Positions 1-8,967 are shown, numbered from the stretch's first letter. The stretch: 64,000 bases of DNA from Pseudarcicella hirudinis (GCF_900115665.1 NZ_FOXH01000022.1:28643-92642), one strand, 5' to 3'. Numbers and translations are program-made. Notes: generated by a model from the letters alone, not told the origin.

Positions 1-565
1 CATTATAAAAACCAAGATTCCAGCTTTTTCTGTTAACAGGTGTTTGAGCATTTGCACTCAAATCTGCAAAAACCGTGTTTGTATAATTTGATTCAGCTGT
101 TTTTCCTTCCAATGTCAATTTACTTCCCGTTGAAGTAATCGCAGCAAAGCTCAGTTTTAAGTCAGTATTCAAACCTTTCAGTACCGGAGTACCTACGGTC
201 TGAATTTTAAACTGGATGCTTTCATCACCGTTTAAAAATACGTTTGCCGCTTTCTTTACTTTAAAAGACACGCTCGACTGGCCGGCAGGAACTGTTACTG
301 TTAATGTATTACTTACCGCAGCCGGTTCAGTAGTAAACTCTTTTCCATATGTAAGGATTGCAGGAGTCAATGAAATTGTAACTGGTACAGCAGCGTCTGC
401 ATTTCTGCTTAAAGATAGTTTAATAGTGGTTTCTTCTCCGTCGAAGCCTTGTGTAGCAGCACCAAAAGCCAATAAATTATCCGGTAAAGCTGGTTCATCT
501 TTTTTACATGCTGCGATAGCAACTACGCAGAATACAAGAAAAATTCTGTTGATCAATCTGTTCAT
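1..565 (-). CDS. HmuY-family heme-binding lipoprotein (C-terminus cut by window edge)
   Basis: The reverse-strand frame opens with ATG at 563-565 and runs off the left edge, giving 188 residues. It starts with a lipoprotein signal (MNRLINRIFLVFCVVAIAAC, lipobox Cys20 followed by KKDE), so the product is exported and lipid-anchored. Residues about 30-125 form a Ser/Thr-rich beta domain; residues about 160-188 contain NRKSWNLGFYN, the opening of the HmuY domain (typically xRxxWDLGFY). HmuY proteins are surface hemophore-like lipoproteins that pass heme to a partner TonB-dependent receptor. That receptor gene lies directly upstream (729-3023), so the two are probably co-transcribed across a 163-bp gap. 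Family assignment rests on context and a short part of the domain, because the rest lies outside the window. Confidence 0.75.
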   Translation of the reverse strand, partial: MNRLINRIFLVFCVVAIAACKKDEPALPDNLLAFGAATQGFDGEETTIKLSLSRNADAAVPVTISLTPAILTYGKEFTTEPAAVSNTLTVTVPAGQSSVSFKVKKAANVFLNGDESIQFKIQTVGTPVLKGLNTDLKLSFAAITSTGSKLTLEGKTAESNYTNTVFADLSANAQTPVNRKSWNLGFYN

Positions 566-728
566 TTTATGAATTATGTTTATTTTAAAATTTATTTTCT
601 TTCTACTCAAATCTCTGGAAGCAGCCCCGTTTCATACAAAATCAGGTATTTCTTTAGTTTGGGGGCAATAGCCTTCCTGTTCCTGATTTTACAGGAGATT
701 ATTAATGTCGTTTTTAATATGGATTATC

Positions 729-3023
729 TTATTTCTGGTTCTTAGAAAACTGCGCAGTCAATCCAAAAAAGAATGATCTTCCGTATGACATCGGAATTGC
801 ACCGATGCCTGAACTGTGGGCACCTCCGGTATCAACCGCCGTATTGTTGACACGAGTAACATCGAAGAGGTTTCTTACCCCTCCTACTATTGAAATATAT
901 TTATTGACTGTTTTATTGATTGTGACATCAGAGGTATGAAATCCTGAAGTCTCAGCCAAACGGGTCTGAACACCTGCATCTGTGGTAACTGACTGATAAC
1001 TCGGGTATTTTCCTGTGTATTTGTAATAAACACTCAGACTGGTTCCGATTTCAGGAAATACGTACCGTAAATTGGTATTGATTTCATTCGACCATACAAA
1101 TTCCGGTAAACTTTCTGTAGCTGAAAACTGGTTATATCTTCCGATATGAGAAACACCGACCGTTGCCTGCAGGTTGTTCCAGAAAATCGTGTTGTTCCAG
1201 GTAAGTCCGGCCGTTTTGTTTTTATCGACATTGAGGTAGGTTGATACTTTAGGATCATTAGGATCGGTTCCTATCGTAATCAAATTGTTGAAAACATTAT
1301 AATAAACGCCTAAAACAGTATTGATTTTTAAAGTAGCCGATTCTTTTACCTGATATGAAAGGAAGGCATTTGTACTGTTTGAACTTTCAGCTTTGAGATT
1401 AGTATTTCCTTTGATTGAATGATTGCTATCGAAGAAAGTAAAATACAATTCACGCAAGGCCGGCGAACGAAATCCCCGTGCATAAGCTATGCGTAAATCA
1501 AGTCCTTTTGCCAGTACGAATTTCGTATTGATGGAAGGAATAATCGGTGGCGCATCGTAAACTGAGTTTTTCAGGATTCTGAAACCGGGACGAATATTAA
1601 TTCCCGGTGAAAACTTTATCTCTGTTGAAGCAAAGTAGGCATATTCATTGATGGTAGGGGAACCCTCAATTCTTGCACCTGAACTTCCGTTGAGATTCAC
1701 ATCAATACCATGTTGCAGAAAAACCGCTGAACTAAATTTATGCTGGGCTGTAATCCGCACAAAAGTGGTATTAAAAATTGATTTATCCTGAGTTCCCTGA
1801 TTGAGAGAAAGAGTTCTCCTACCCGTAATCAAATCAATATCAGTCGTTTGCGTTTCTCTGCTATAATCTGTATAAGAAGCTGCACCAGTCAGGCTCAATT
1901 TATCATTTACGGTGTATTCTCCCTGAAATTGGTGGAACCAGCGATTTGTAATATAAAACTGATCAGTCGCAGCGAAGTTTCCTGTCTGAGTATTCGTGTA
2001 AGTATTTCCAAAACTTTTCAGGGTTTCATCAGCACCATTAAAACGATACCATCCATAAAATTTCGCTGTTTTATAACTGAATCCTGCTGTACTAAGCCAT
2101 TGTTCTTTAGGCATCCATTCTTTAACCCTGCCTGTACTTAACCCCTGCCAGCCGCCGAAAAAATTTCTGGTCAGATTTCCTGATACCTGCCATCTGTTTT
2201 TCTGCCAGGAACTACCGATATTTTCAATATGTGTTCCATTATTCTGAAATGCATTATATTCCGAGCCGGCCGTTTCTTCCTGAACTCTGGCATTAAGCGT
2301 CCAGTTAGCACCGCTTTCTCCCTTTTTTGTAATAATGTTAATTACTCCGGCTAATGCATCTGACCCATAATTTACAGACATCGGGCCCTCAACAATTTCT
2401 ATCCTGTCTATCGTATTGATATCTATTTGTCCGATACTCTCTCTGGTTGAACCCCGGTCCACCATTGGAACACCATCTAAAAGTACCTTTACATTTTGTC
2501 CGGACATCCCCATTAACTGTACATCGCTCGTTCCTAACGTCAGGTCATTTGAAAAACGCATTCCCAATTCAGTATTCAGAATCGTCTGTACATTGGTTGC
2601 ACCACGCAAACGGATTTGTTCATGACTGATCGTTCTAACCTGATAAACTGAATTTTTTACAGATTGCGGGGTAAATTGCCCTGTCACAACTACATCATCC
2701 AATGATTCGGATTTTTCCTGAATAACAATTGCTCCGACAAACGTCGTTTGGTTACTTTTTACAGTTACCGGAACTGATATCTGCTGATAACCAACCCCTT
2801 GCACTAATAAAGTGTAAGTCCCGGCCGGAGCCGTCATGGAAAAATCACCCCCTTCTTTCGTCGACTGCCCCCAGGGAGTATTTTTGATCAGCACAGATAT
2901 TCCGACCGCTGGTTTACCTTCTGCTGATAAAACTTTTCCACTAAGTTTTCCTTTGTCGTCCTGCCCTGATGCTGAATAAATGCTGCAAAATGCCAGTACA
3001 CAAAGTATGTATAAATATCTCAT
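729..3023 (-). CDS. TonB-dependent receptor, HmuR-like (probable heme uptake)
   Basis: 764 residues. A Sec signal peptide (about 1-20) is followed by a CarboxypepD_reg-like beta domain (about 25-105), a plug domain (about 110-235, with DDVVVTGQ at its start, a VLLDGVPMVDRG segment and VEGPMSVNYGSDALAGVINIITKK), and a 22-strand-type barrel ending in aromatic FFFGLTAQF shortly before the stop. It would import a ligand across the outer membrane using TonB energy. Heme or iron is inferred from the HmuY-like lipoprotein gene immediately downstream and from the iron-box-like palindrome at 3049-3061 between the promoter -7 box and the ATG. It could instead serve another metal chelate. Length is normal for the family. 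Confidence 0.85.
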   Translation of the reverse strand: MRYLYILCVLAFCSIYSASGQDDKGKLSGKVLSAEGKPAVGISVLIKNTPWGQSTKEGGDFSMTAPAGTYTLLVQGVGYQQISVPVTVKSNQTTFVGAIVIQEKSESLDDVVVTGQFTPQSVKNSVYQVRTISHEQIRLRGATNVQTILNTELGMRFSNDLTLGTSDVQLMGMSGQNVKVLLDGVPMVDRGSTRESIGQIDINTIDRIEIVEGPMSVNYGSDALAGVINIITKKGESGANWTLNARVQEETAGSEYNAFQNNGTHIENIGSSWQKNRWQVSGNLTRNFFGGWQGLSTGRVKEWMPKEQWLSTAGFSYKTAKFYGWYRFNGADETLKSFGNTYTNTQTGNFAATDQFYITNRWFHQFQGEYTVNDKLSLTGAASYTDYSRETQTTDIDLITGRRTLSLNQGTQDKSIFNTTFVRITAQHKFSSAVFLQHGIDVNLNGSSGARIEGSPTINEYAYFASTEIKFSPGINIRPGFRILKNSVYDAPPIIPSINTKFVLAKGLDLRIAYARGFRSPALRELYFTFFDSNHSIKGNTNLKAESSNSTNAFLSYQVKESATLKINTVLGVYYNVFNNLITIGTDPNDPKVSTYLNVDKNKTAGLTWNNTIFWNNLQATVGVSHIGRYNQFSATESLPEFVWSNEINTNLRYVFPEIGTSLSVYYKYTGKYPSYQSVTTDAGVQTRLAETSGFHTSDVTINKTVNKYISIVGGVRNLFDVTRVNNTAVDTGGAHSSGIGAIPMSYGRSFFFGLTAQFSKNQK

Positions 3024-3048
3024 TCCTATATATTGCTATTTTATTATT

Positions 3049-3081
3049 ATTTAGACTAAATATAAATTATAAACAAAGATA
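3049..3081 (-). promoter_or_regulatory. Promoter with iron-box-like operator for the heme receptor operon
   Basis: On the minus strand a TATCTTTG box (3074-3081) matches the Bacteroidota -7 consensus TAnnTTTG. Twelve bases downstream lies a perfect 13-bp palindrome, ATTTAG-N-CTAAAT (3049-3061), placed near the expected transcription start, where a bound repressor would block initiation. The core TTAG-N-CTAA is also the core of the DtxR/IdeR consensus. A 12/13 match lies at 48562-48574 before the siderophore-receptor operon. The iron role is inference from the regulated genes. Confidence 0.6.
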
Positions 3082-3189
3082 GTGTATAATTTAGAACGAT
3101 TACAAATAATAGTGTAAAAATTTAATTGCTTGAAAACAGAGAAAGCAAATTGGTCTTAGTCATAATAGCCTGAAAAGCAATTTATTAAC

Positions 3190-3245
3190 AAAAAAAGCCG
3201 CCCTAAGAAAGCAGAAAATTTCAGCTTTGCTTATGAGCGGCTCTG
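3190..3245 (-). terminator. Probable terminator after the acetylesterase gene
   Basis: An interrupted inverted repeat pairs AGCCGC near 3197-3202 with GCGGCT near 3236-3242, with further inner pairing (AAGC/GCTT). In the minus direction it is followed by a run of seven T, seen as A's at 3190-3196. It closes the rhamnogalacturonan operon ahead of the heme receptor promoter. Confidence 0.6.
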
Positions 3246-3261
3246 AGAAAACGGGGTTCCG

Positions 3262-4059
3262 TTACTTAAGAATATACTTTCTGAGTCCGGAAGAGGTATT
3301 TTTTATTCCTTCAACTACAGATTCGGCGTTTAATTTTGCCCCCTCATAGTTGGGATGTGTATGATCTTTCGGGAAAAAAGCTCTGACCTTTTCTTCACCA
3401 AGTTTTTCATATTTCTGTGCTACAATTTCATTCAGATCAATAAACAATGCCTTGGAAGCAAGTGCGGATTCAGCAGCCCATTTGCCGTAATCCTCATTTC
3501 CTCTCTGGACTTTTCCTTCTTTCCAGACATTTCTGGGCACAAGTGAGAAAACAATAGGAATAGCTCCTTTGCTTTGGGCTTCACTGATGTATTTTTTCAT
3601 ATACCATCCGTAAGAATGTACAGTTTCATGCTTTTTTGTCAGCAAATTATCAATTTCAACCATCTCTTCTCCAACTCCTTTAATTGACCCTCTTGCTCTT
3701 GAGGTATCATTTATTGCGCCACCATCATTATGTCCGAATTGCATCAGAACATAATCACCTTCTTTAAGATTAGCTAAAATCTTCTCCCATCTGCCTTCGG
3801 TAAGAAAAGTACGGCTGCTCCTGCCACCGATGGCGTGATTTTCAATATGAATTCTGGTTGTATCAAAATAATCCTGAATAATACTTCCCCAACCCCATAA
3901 GCCATCACCTCCTTTGCCGGTTCCGTTTCTTACAGTTGAATCTCCGATAATATACATGACTGGTTTGGGCTTTGTCAGAAAAGCAGAAGCTGTTACGCCG
4001 ATACAGAGTATCAGAAACAGAAAGAATCTTTGATTATTTTTTTGCAGATGACTCATCAT
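3262..4059 (-). CDS. Rhamnogalacturonan acetylesterase, SGNH/GDSL hydrolase (CE12-like)
   Basis: 265 residues from the ATG at 4057-4059; an upstream TTG (4116) extends the frame but would put a poor leader before the clear signal sequence. The four SGNH blocks are visible: GDST with nucleophile Ser41, the block II glycine in HAIGGRSSR, the block III asparagine in QFGHND, and the terminal D-x-x-H in DHTHPNYEGA. The enzyme removes acetyl groups from the rhamnogalacturonan I backbone so that lyases and GH105 enzymes can act. It follows the GH105 gene at 4121-5272 by 61 bp and is probably the last gene of that operon. A decayed relative lies at 5294-5781. Confidence 0.85.
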   Translation of the reverse strand: MMSHLQKNNQRFFLFLILCIGVTASAFLTKPKPVMYIIGDSTVRNGTGKGGDGLWGWGSIIQDYFDTTRIHIENHAIGGRSSRTFLTEGRWEKILANLKEGDYVLMQFGHNDGGAINDTSRARGSIKGVGEEMVEIDNLLTKKHETVHSYGWYMKKYISEAQSKGAIPIVFSLVPRNVWKEGKVQRGNEDYGKWAAESALASKALFIDLNEIVAQKYEKLGEEKVRAFFPKDHTHPNYEGAKLNAESVVEGIKNTSSGLRKYILK

Positions 4060-4120
4060 TTTAAATTTATCAACAGGATGCTCTTGCCGGAAGCAGGAAA
4101 TTCCATGTTTATTCAAAAAC

Positions 4121-5272
4121 TTATTTCTTCAATTTTATTAACTCGGTCCCTGCAAGAAGGAAACAGCCTAAACCATAATCCTCAAAATCAGGAATCTTGT
4201 CATAGGAAAGTGGTTGTCCATCTTTGGGTTCTTTTCCTGTTCCCTGGACCCAGCCAAGAAAACCATTGGTATGTACACAATCTTTTACCAGAGCATTCCA
4301 GGCTTTGGAGACAACCGGACGGTAAGTTTTTGCATTCAGGTACCCATTATTAATTCCCCAGGCCATACCATAAGTAAAGAGAGCCGTTCCTGTCAATTCT
4401 TTCCCACCGAAATCTGAAGCATCGTGCAGACTTACATTCCAAAATCCATCTTCCCGCTGAACAGGTAATAAAGCTTTTGCCATAGTCAGGTACATTTGCT
4501 CATATTCCGAACGATGTGGTGCATTTTTGGGCATAATTTCCAGTACTCTTACCAAAGCAGCGAATACCCAGCCATTTCCTCTCGACCAATAGCAATCCTG
4601 TCCGTTCGGTTCTTTGTAAGGAGCAACAAAGTCTTTATCTCTCCACCAAAGTCCATCCGCCGGATTAAACAGACCTTTTCCTCCTTCCACTGTTTTGGTA
4701 TGATTATACATCAGGTACATCTTCTCAAAATACCTGTCATCTTTATAAATTGTACCAAGTTTGGCAAAAACCGGCATTGCCATCTGCAAAGCATCTACCC
4801 AGGTCCAGTCACTGCATTTAGGGCTTAGCACAAGGCTGTCCATCGAAGCTTTTATATCATGGATTCTTTCCTCTTTTTTGTCGATAAGATACAGATCAAT
4901 GTAAGTCTGCCCGCAACATTGATCATCTGCATTTCTGGTTTTGATTCCATTTCTTAAACCCCATTTATGATTTTCAGCCCAGGAAACGGCATAGTCATAA
5001 TATTGTTTTTGCGGATCTGTATGATACAGCGCCATTAATCCTTCATAATAAACGCCTCTTGTCCAGATATTACTTGGCCGGGTTTTATTAGTAGTAATCG
5101 GCATTCCTGTATCCGGCCATTTCTGCATGAAATAACTGTTCGCTAAAGTCATAGCAGAAAGGATTTCTTTTCTGGCAGGAAGTTTTTGGGCAAAAGACCC
5201 TGTTCCTGTCAGGGAAACGGCAAGGGTCAAAATCAGACACAGAATCTGTTTTCTTTCTCGTATCATATTCAT
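4121..5272 (-). CDS. GH88/GH105 unsaturated rhamnogalacturonyl hydrolase
   Basis: 383 residues with a signal peptide to about 28 (GSFAQ). The rest is an alpha/alpha six-barrel of the YesR/YteR type. NADDQCCGQTY (about 114-124) holds the acidic pair in the region that carries the catalytic Asp of YteR; WSRGNGWVFAAL (about 245) and DCVHTNGFLGWVQGTG near the C-terminus are other family blocks. It hydrolyses the 4,5-unsaturated galacturonyl residue left at the non-reducing end by rhamnogalacturonan lyases. It sits between two acetylesterase genes (one broken), consistent with a pectin-side-chain operon. Signal peptide implies action in the periplasm. Confidence 0.88.
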   Translation of the reverse strand: MNMIRERKQILCLILTLAVSLTGTGSFAQKLPARKEILSAMTLANSYFMQKWPDTGMPITTNKTRPSNIWTRGVYYEGLMALYHTDPQKQYYDYAVSWAENHKWGLRNGIKTRNADDQCCGQTYIDLYLIDKKEERIHDIKASMDSLVLSPKCSDWTWVDALQMAMPVFAKLGTIYKDDRYFEKMYLMYNHTKTVEGGKGLFNPADGLWWRDKDFVAPYKEPNGQDCYWSRGNGWVFAALVRVLEIMPKNAPHRSEYEQMYLTMAKALLPVQREDGFWNVSLHDASDFGGKELTGTALFTYGMAWGINNGYLNAKTYRPVVSKAWNALVKDCVHTNGFLGWVQGTGKEPKDGQPLSYDKIPDFEDYGLGCFLLAGTELIKLKK

Positions 5273-5293
5273 TAGATTTTTTGCAGTGTTTTA

Positions 5294-5781
5294 TCAATTT
5301 CCATCAGGTTTTGTCACATTTACCAATGGGCTGTGGGGAAAATCCCAAAATTCAACTGCGTCAGGGCAAGAAGGGCCAAATTCCGGTAAATCTTTCAATA
5401 AATAGTCTGAAAGACCGGATCTGTTGTTTTTCAAACCTTGCACAATACATTTTGCCAATTGGTAAGCTCCGTAATTGCTAAAATGTGTATCATCTTTAAG
5501 CTCTTTTTCCTGACCGGGAAAACTTCCTGAGGGATAGTGAACAAAAGCCCTGGCAGACTTTTCCGGTCCTAATGCTTCAAAAAGCGTCTTACTCATGACA
5601 TTCAGGTCAATCATTTCCACATTTTCCTCTCTGGCTGTTTCACGCATGGCAGCGGGAAAATCGCCCAGCGTGTTCACCAGATACCCTTTTTCATCAAAAT
5701 TAATACCGTTTTTTGGGCAAAAAGAGGGGCATTGATGGTGGCCGAAGCCACCATCATTAATATAAATCTAGGGAATTTCAT
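5294..5781 (-). pseudogene. Decayed rhamnogalacturonan acetylesterase (catalytic half deleted)
   Basis: The minus strand still has an ATG (5779-5781) and signal peptide MKFPRFILMMVASATINAP ending LFAQ, but that frame stops after about 36 codons. In a different frame, starting around INFDEKGYLVNTLGDFP, the C-terminal half of an SGNH acetylesterase continues to 5294, with DDTHFSNYGAYQLAK as its Asp/His block. The GDS nucleophile, block II glycine and block III asparagine are all missing. So roughly 100-150 codons appear lost just after the signal peptide, with a frame change at the join. A GTG at 5677 could start a 127-residue fragment, but it would lack the nucleophile. The intact paralogue at 3262-4059 may have made it dispensable. 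Confidence 0.75.
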
Positions 5782-5826
5782 GCTTTTAAATATCGCTGAG
5801 ACAGGAAAACAGTAAGAAGAAAAGAT

Positions 5827-7215
5827 TTACTGTTTTTTCAATTGAACAGAACTGTCATTTATTTCAAACTGACTGTTTTTCAACAAATTAATTATTTCAG
5901 AACCTGCAAGAATAACCGGGCCATAACCATGTGCTGCGAATGGACTAATCGGACGGTGATAATAAAATGCAGGGTCAAAACCCATTCCTGTTCCAACACA
6001 AGTACCTTCCACCTGTCCCTCGTCATTTACTTTGGTAGAAACAGCATTCCATGCCAGTAAAGCAGCAGGTCCATAAGCAAGCGGATCGAGCCAGCCTTTA
6101 TTGATAGCTTTGGCAAAACAATAAGCATAAATAGCCGTTGCTGAGGTTTCAAGATAAGAATCATTTTTATCCAGCAACTGATGCCAGAAACCTGAACCGG
6201 ACTGATATGAAGCCAGTCCTTTGGCATGTGCTTTCAGCAAGGCCAGAATTTTAGGTCTCCCCGGGTGGTTTTCAGGTAAAACATCCAGAAGTTCTACTTT
6301 GGTGAGAATTCCCCAGCCATTAGCTCTTGCCCAGTGAAACTGAGGGTGTTCGCTCATTCCTTCTACCCAGCCATGCATGTAAACGCCTTTCTCTTTGTTA
6401 AACATTCTGGCAGAAAACTGCAAAACCTGCTTAACTGCTTCATCATAATATTTAGTATCGCCGGTAAGTTTTCCCATTTGTGCAAGGGCGGGAATACCCA
6501 TGAACAAATCATCCAGCCATAAGGTATTTTTCTGCGGGCGATTACGGGCTAATGTTCCATCTTTTAGCCTGAATTCTTTATGCAGAATATAATCTATGTG
6601 GCTATCGATGAGCGGGCGGTAGTTATTTTTACTTCCCTCTCTGCTTGCTTTAATCATTGCAGCACACATGGCACCACAATCATCCAGCGCATGAGGAGTT
6701 AATAATCCTTTCAGAGGGCCTTTTGTACCCCAATCGGCATGTTCTTCTGTTGTCTTTTTGAAATACGGAATGGCATCTGCGATGAATTTCAGTCTTTTCT
6801 CAGTGTATTCCTTAAACTTAGGATCGCCGGTAGCTTTTGAAGCCTGCAACATGGCTCCGTAAGTAACACCCCATTCATAACTTACCAGTCTGAAATCACC
6901 TTTCTTCAAGGCCGTATTTTCATCAATTTTAGATAAATCGGATACAACTTCCCCCGTTTTAACATTTACAAATTCAGTGGGGGTTACTCCGTTCAGATAA
7001 GTATGTATTCTGCTCAATACCTTACTCACATCCTCCGCTTTCACTACACCGTAAGGAACAGGATAATCCGGCTGAATCAGGTGCAGCGGGGTATTGGAGT
7101 CATTCGACTTTGTAACATTTTTCTGGGCAAAAGCAGCCGTGGAACTGCCAAGCATCAGGGTTGACAAAAATGCGGCATACTTTACTTTCCGGAAAATGCT
7201 TCGTACTGGTTTCAT
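5827..7215 (-). CDS. GH88/GH105 family glycoside hydrolase (unsaturated glucuronyl/rhamnogalacturonyl type)
   Basis: 462 residues with a signal peptide to about 30 (TAAFAQ). The long N-terminal region before the barrel (about 31-100) and the block PHALDDCGAMCAAMI (about 176-190) place it in the larger secreted GH105 subgroup; WARANGWGILTKVELLDVLPENHPG is the helix carrying the conserved Trp/Gly segment. It is diverged from the neighbouring 4121-5272 enzyme, so it may act on a different unsaturated oligosaccharide end. It is the first gene after the promoter/operator at 7278-7321, and the genes down to 3262 follow in the same direction, suggesting one transcript. Confidence 0.82.
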   Translation of the reverse strand: MKPVRSIFRKVKYAAFLSTLMLGSSTAAFAQKNVTKSNDSNTPLHLIQPDYPVPYGVVKAEDVSKVLSRIHTYLNGVTPTEFVNVKTGEVVSDLSKIDENTALKKGDFRLVSYEWGVTYGAMLQASKATGDPKFKEYTEKRLKFIADAIPYFKKTTEEHADWGTKGPLKGLLTPHALDDCGAMCAAMIKASREGSKNNYRPLIDSHIDYILHKEFRLKDGTLARNRPQKNTLWLDDLFMGIPALAQMGKLTGDTKYYDEAVKQVLQFSARMFNKEKGVYMHGWVEGMSEHPQFHWARANGWGILTKVELLDVLPENHPGRPKILALLKAHAKGLASYQSGSGFWHQLLDKNDSYLETSATAIYAYCFAKAINKGWLDPLAYGPAALLAWNAVSTKVNDEGQVEGTCVGTGMGFDPAFYYHRPISPFAAHGYGPVILAGSEIINLLKNSQFEINDSSVQLKKQ

Positions 7216-7277
7216 TGGTATTTATAATTGATAAGGGGTTTCTGAAAATACTGCAAATAAGTTTTGTACAATTTTGT

Positions 7278-7321
7278 CAAAGATAAATATCATAAACAGT
7301 AAGTCCGTCCTGTACCGTCCG
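7278..7321 (-). promoter_or_regulatory. Promoter plus shared operator of the rhamnogalacturonan operon
   Basis: On the minus strand TATCTTTG (7278-7285) is a consensus -7 box. The plus-strand 16-mer CGTCCTGTACCGTCCG occupies 7306-7321, 20 bp away. The same arrangement with 14/16 identity and identical spacing occurs at 12503-12546 before the PL26 gene. The 16-mer overlaps the expected -33 region, so it may be an activator or repressor site, probably for the GntR regulator at 12577-13611. Confidence 0.65.
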
Positions 7322-7408
7322 CACCTGCCTAAAATTTCAGGTATTTATTTTTGGAAAGCGTTATTTCCTGATTTTTTACTCAAACCGTCTCCTATTTAGC
7401 CTGTAAAC

Positions 7409-7438
7409 AAAAAGGAGACCTGGGCGGGTCTCCTTTTT
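7409..7438 (-). terminator. Rho-independent terminator after the MFS gene
   Basis: Arms AAAAAGGAGACC (7409-7420) and GGTCTCCTTTTT (7427-7438) pair perfectly around a 6-base loop, with U-tracts on either strand. It ends the TetR-HMA-MFS operon 29 bp after the MFS stop. Confidence 0.9.
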
Positions 7439-7467
7439 CATAAAACTTATCTCTGAAAGACAACATT

Positions 7468-8733
7468 CTAGACTGCCATTAAATCTTTCTCTTTTAGTTT
7501 CATTGCAACATGTTTGTTGATAAAATACATCAGGATCGCACAGATAATCATGACGAAAATCCCAATATAACCTAAGATATTATAATGCAGTAATTTTCCG
7601 CCATCTTCTTGTACTACGATTAATCCGGCGATTACAGAAGCAATTCCTCCTGCTATCTGTTGTAATGAAGAGTTGATTGACATAAATGCACCACGGTCTT
7701 TCAACTCTGGCATAGCACTCATCAGGGCAGTTGAAGGAACCATTCTGGACATAATACCAACCAGCATAAGCGAATTGATTAAAACTACCAGCCAAAGCGG
7801 TGATTCCTGCAAATTGGTGAATATAATGATCGTAATCATGGCCAATACTGATCCACCGACGAAAATTTTATATTTCCCGATTTTATCACTCATTTTACCG
7901 ATTATCGGAAGTACAATCATTGTACAGATTCCACCAACCATATAAATTACAGGCAATTCAGTCTGTAATATTCTGACGTTATTCACGAGATATGCTGTTC
8001 CGAAAGGCATCAGCAAAAATCCTCCGATTGAAAGCAGACCTGTAGTGAGGAATGCCTTCAGGTAATCTTTCCGGGAAATAGTGGTTTTCAGGTGCAAAAA
8101 AGCGTTTGAAGTATGTTTCTCCAAAAGGTGCTTATTGACAGGTTTCAGCAATTTTACAATCGCTAATCCTAAAACCAGGCTTATTGCCACAATCATCAGA
8201 AACGGAAAATGCCATCCGAATTTTGTTGCAAAAAATAATCCGATCGGAATACCTAAAACCTGACTTCCGGCGAATGACATCTGAATGAATCCCATTACTC
8301 TCCCTCTTTGGTGAATAGAGAATAAATCCGCCACAATTGCCATACTTACGGAAGACATAACGCCTCCAAATAAGCCGGTGATTAATCTGGCAAATAAAAG
8401 CATGTGATAATTCGGTGCAATTCCGCAAAGTAATGTTCCGAGAACAAAACCTGTATAGAAGAACAATAACAAATTTTTACGATCGTACTTATCAGCAAAA
8501 CCTGCCGCAAGAAGCCCTGAAACACCTGCACTGAAAGCATAAACAGACACAACAAGTCCGAATTGCTTTGGAACAATTTTAAGAGATTTCATCAGAATAT
8601 CCCCCAGCGGAGACATTACCATAAAGTCAAGTATGACAGTAAATTGAACGATAGCAAGGAGTGCGATAACAGTAACCTGATATTTTGTAAATCCTTGATT
8701 AGCCGGCGATTGTTCGCCTGATTTTTTTTCCAT
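7468..8733 (-). CDS. MFS transporter (DHA1-like efflux)
   Basis: 421 residues with twelve predicted membrane segments and no signal peptide beyond the first helix. The loop between helices 2 and 3 carries GFADKYDRKNLL, the MFS motif A, and a second copy-like GKMSDKIGKYK lies in the C-terminal half. ILDFMVMSPLGD in the first helix is typical of the Bacteroidota drug/sugar-efflux subgroup. It starts 6 bp after the stop of a small HMA-like gene, which itself follows a TetR gene, so export of a toxic compound under TetR control is the simplest reading. The substrate cannot be told from sequence. Confidence 0.85.
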   Translation of the reverse strand: MEKKSGEQSPANQGFTKYQVTVIALLAIVQFTVILDFMVMSPLGDILMKSLKIVPKQFGLVVSVYAFSAGVSGLLAAGFADKYDRKNLLLFFYTGFVLGTLLCGIAPNYHMLLFARLITGLFGGVMSSVSMAIVADLFSIHQRGRVMGFIQMSFAGSQVLGIPIGLFFATKFGWHFPFLMIVAISLVLGLAIVKLLKPVNKHLLEKHTSNAFLHLKTTISRKDYLKAFLTTGLLSIGGFLLMPFGTAYLVNNVRILQTELPVIYMVGGICTMIVLPIIGKMSDKIGKYKIFVGGSVLAMITIIIFTNLQESPLWLVVLINSLMLVGIMSRMVPSTALMSAMPELKDRGAFMSINSSLQQIAGGIASVIAGLIVVQEDGGKLLHYNILGYIGIFVMIICAILMYFINKHVAMKLKEKDLMAV

Positions 8734-8739
8734 TTTTTA

Positions 8740-8967
8740 TTAGTCGGTTAATTCTTCACAGAAAAAACCTAAAAGGTTTATGTTTTGGATAATTTCATGG
8801 GCTCTGATTTTCATGGCTTCCACCCTGAGAACCAAATCCTTGTCTTCGAGGTCAATATTCCATTTCAGCACTGAAGGATGGGTATTGAGCCAGTTACCAA
8901 CCATTTTCACTTCTTTCTTAAAGCGGATGTTGGTTTTAAATACGAGTATTTCTAAGTAAGAGGTCAT
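8740..8967 (-). CDS. Small HMA-fold-like protein without metal cysteines
   Basis: 75 residues. The pattern of a strand with VFKTNI, a helix with a conserved Val run, WNIDLEDKDLVLRVE, a second helix and a final GFFCEEL strand matches the beta-alpha-beta-beta-alpha-beta order of heavy-metal-associated domains. The CxxC metal loop is absent (only FKTNIRF is there), so it probably does not carry copper. Similar short proteins occur in other Bacteroidota. It lies between the TetR gene (57 bp downstream of it) and the MFS gene (6 bp upstream of it), so it probably belongs to the same operon. Function unknown. Confidence 0.65.
   Translation of the reverse strand: MTSYLEILVFKTNIRFKKEVKMVGNWLNTHPSVLKWNIDLEDKDLVLRVEAMKIRAHEIIQNINLLGFFCEELTD

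Noticed and set aside
216..572. Plus-strand open frame over the lipoprotein gene
   Set aside because: Antisense to the HmuY-like gene, which has a lipobox and family motif; this frame has neither.
5294..5677. Intact short esterase starting at GTG 5677
   Set aside because: Lacks the nucleophile serine and two other catalytic blocks, and a separated signal peptide survives upstream, so decay is the better reading.
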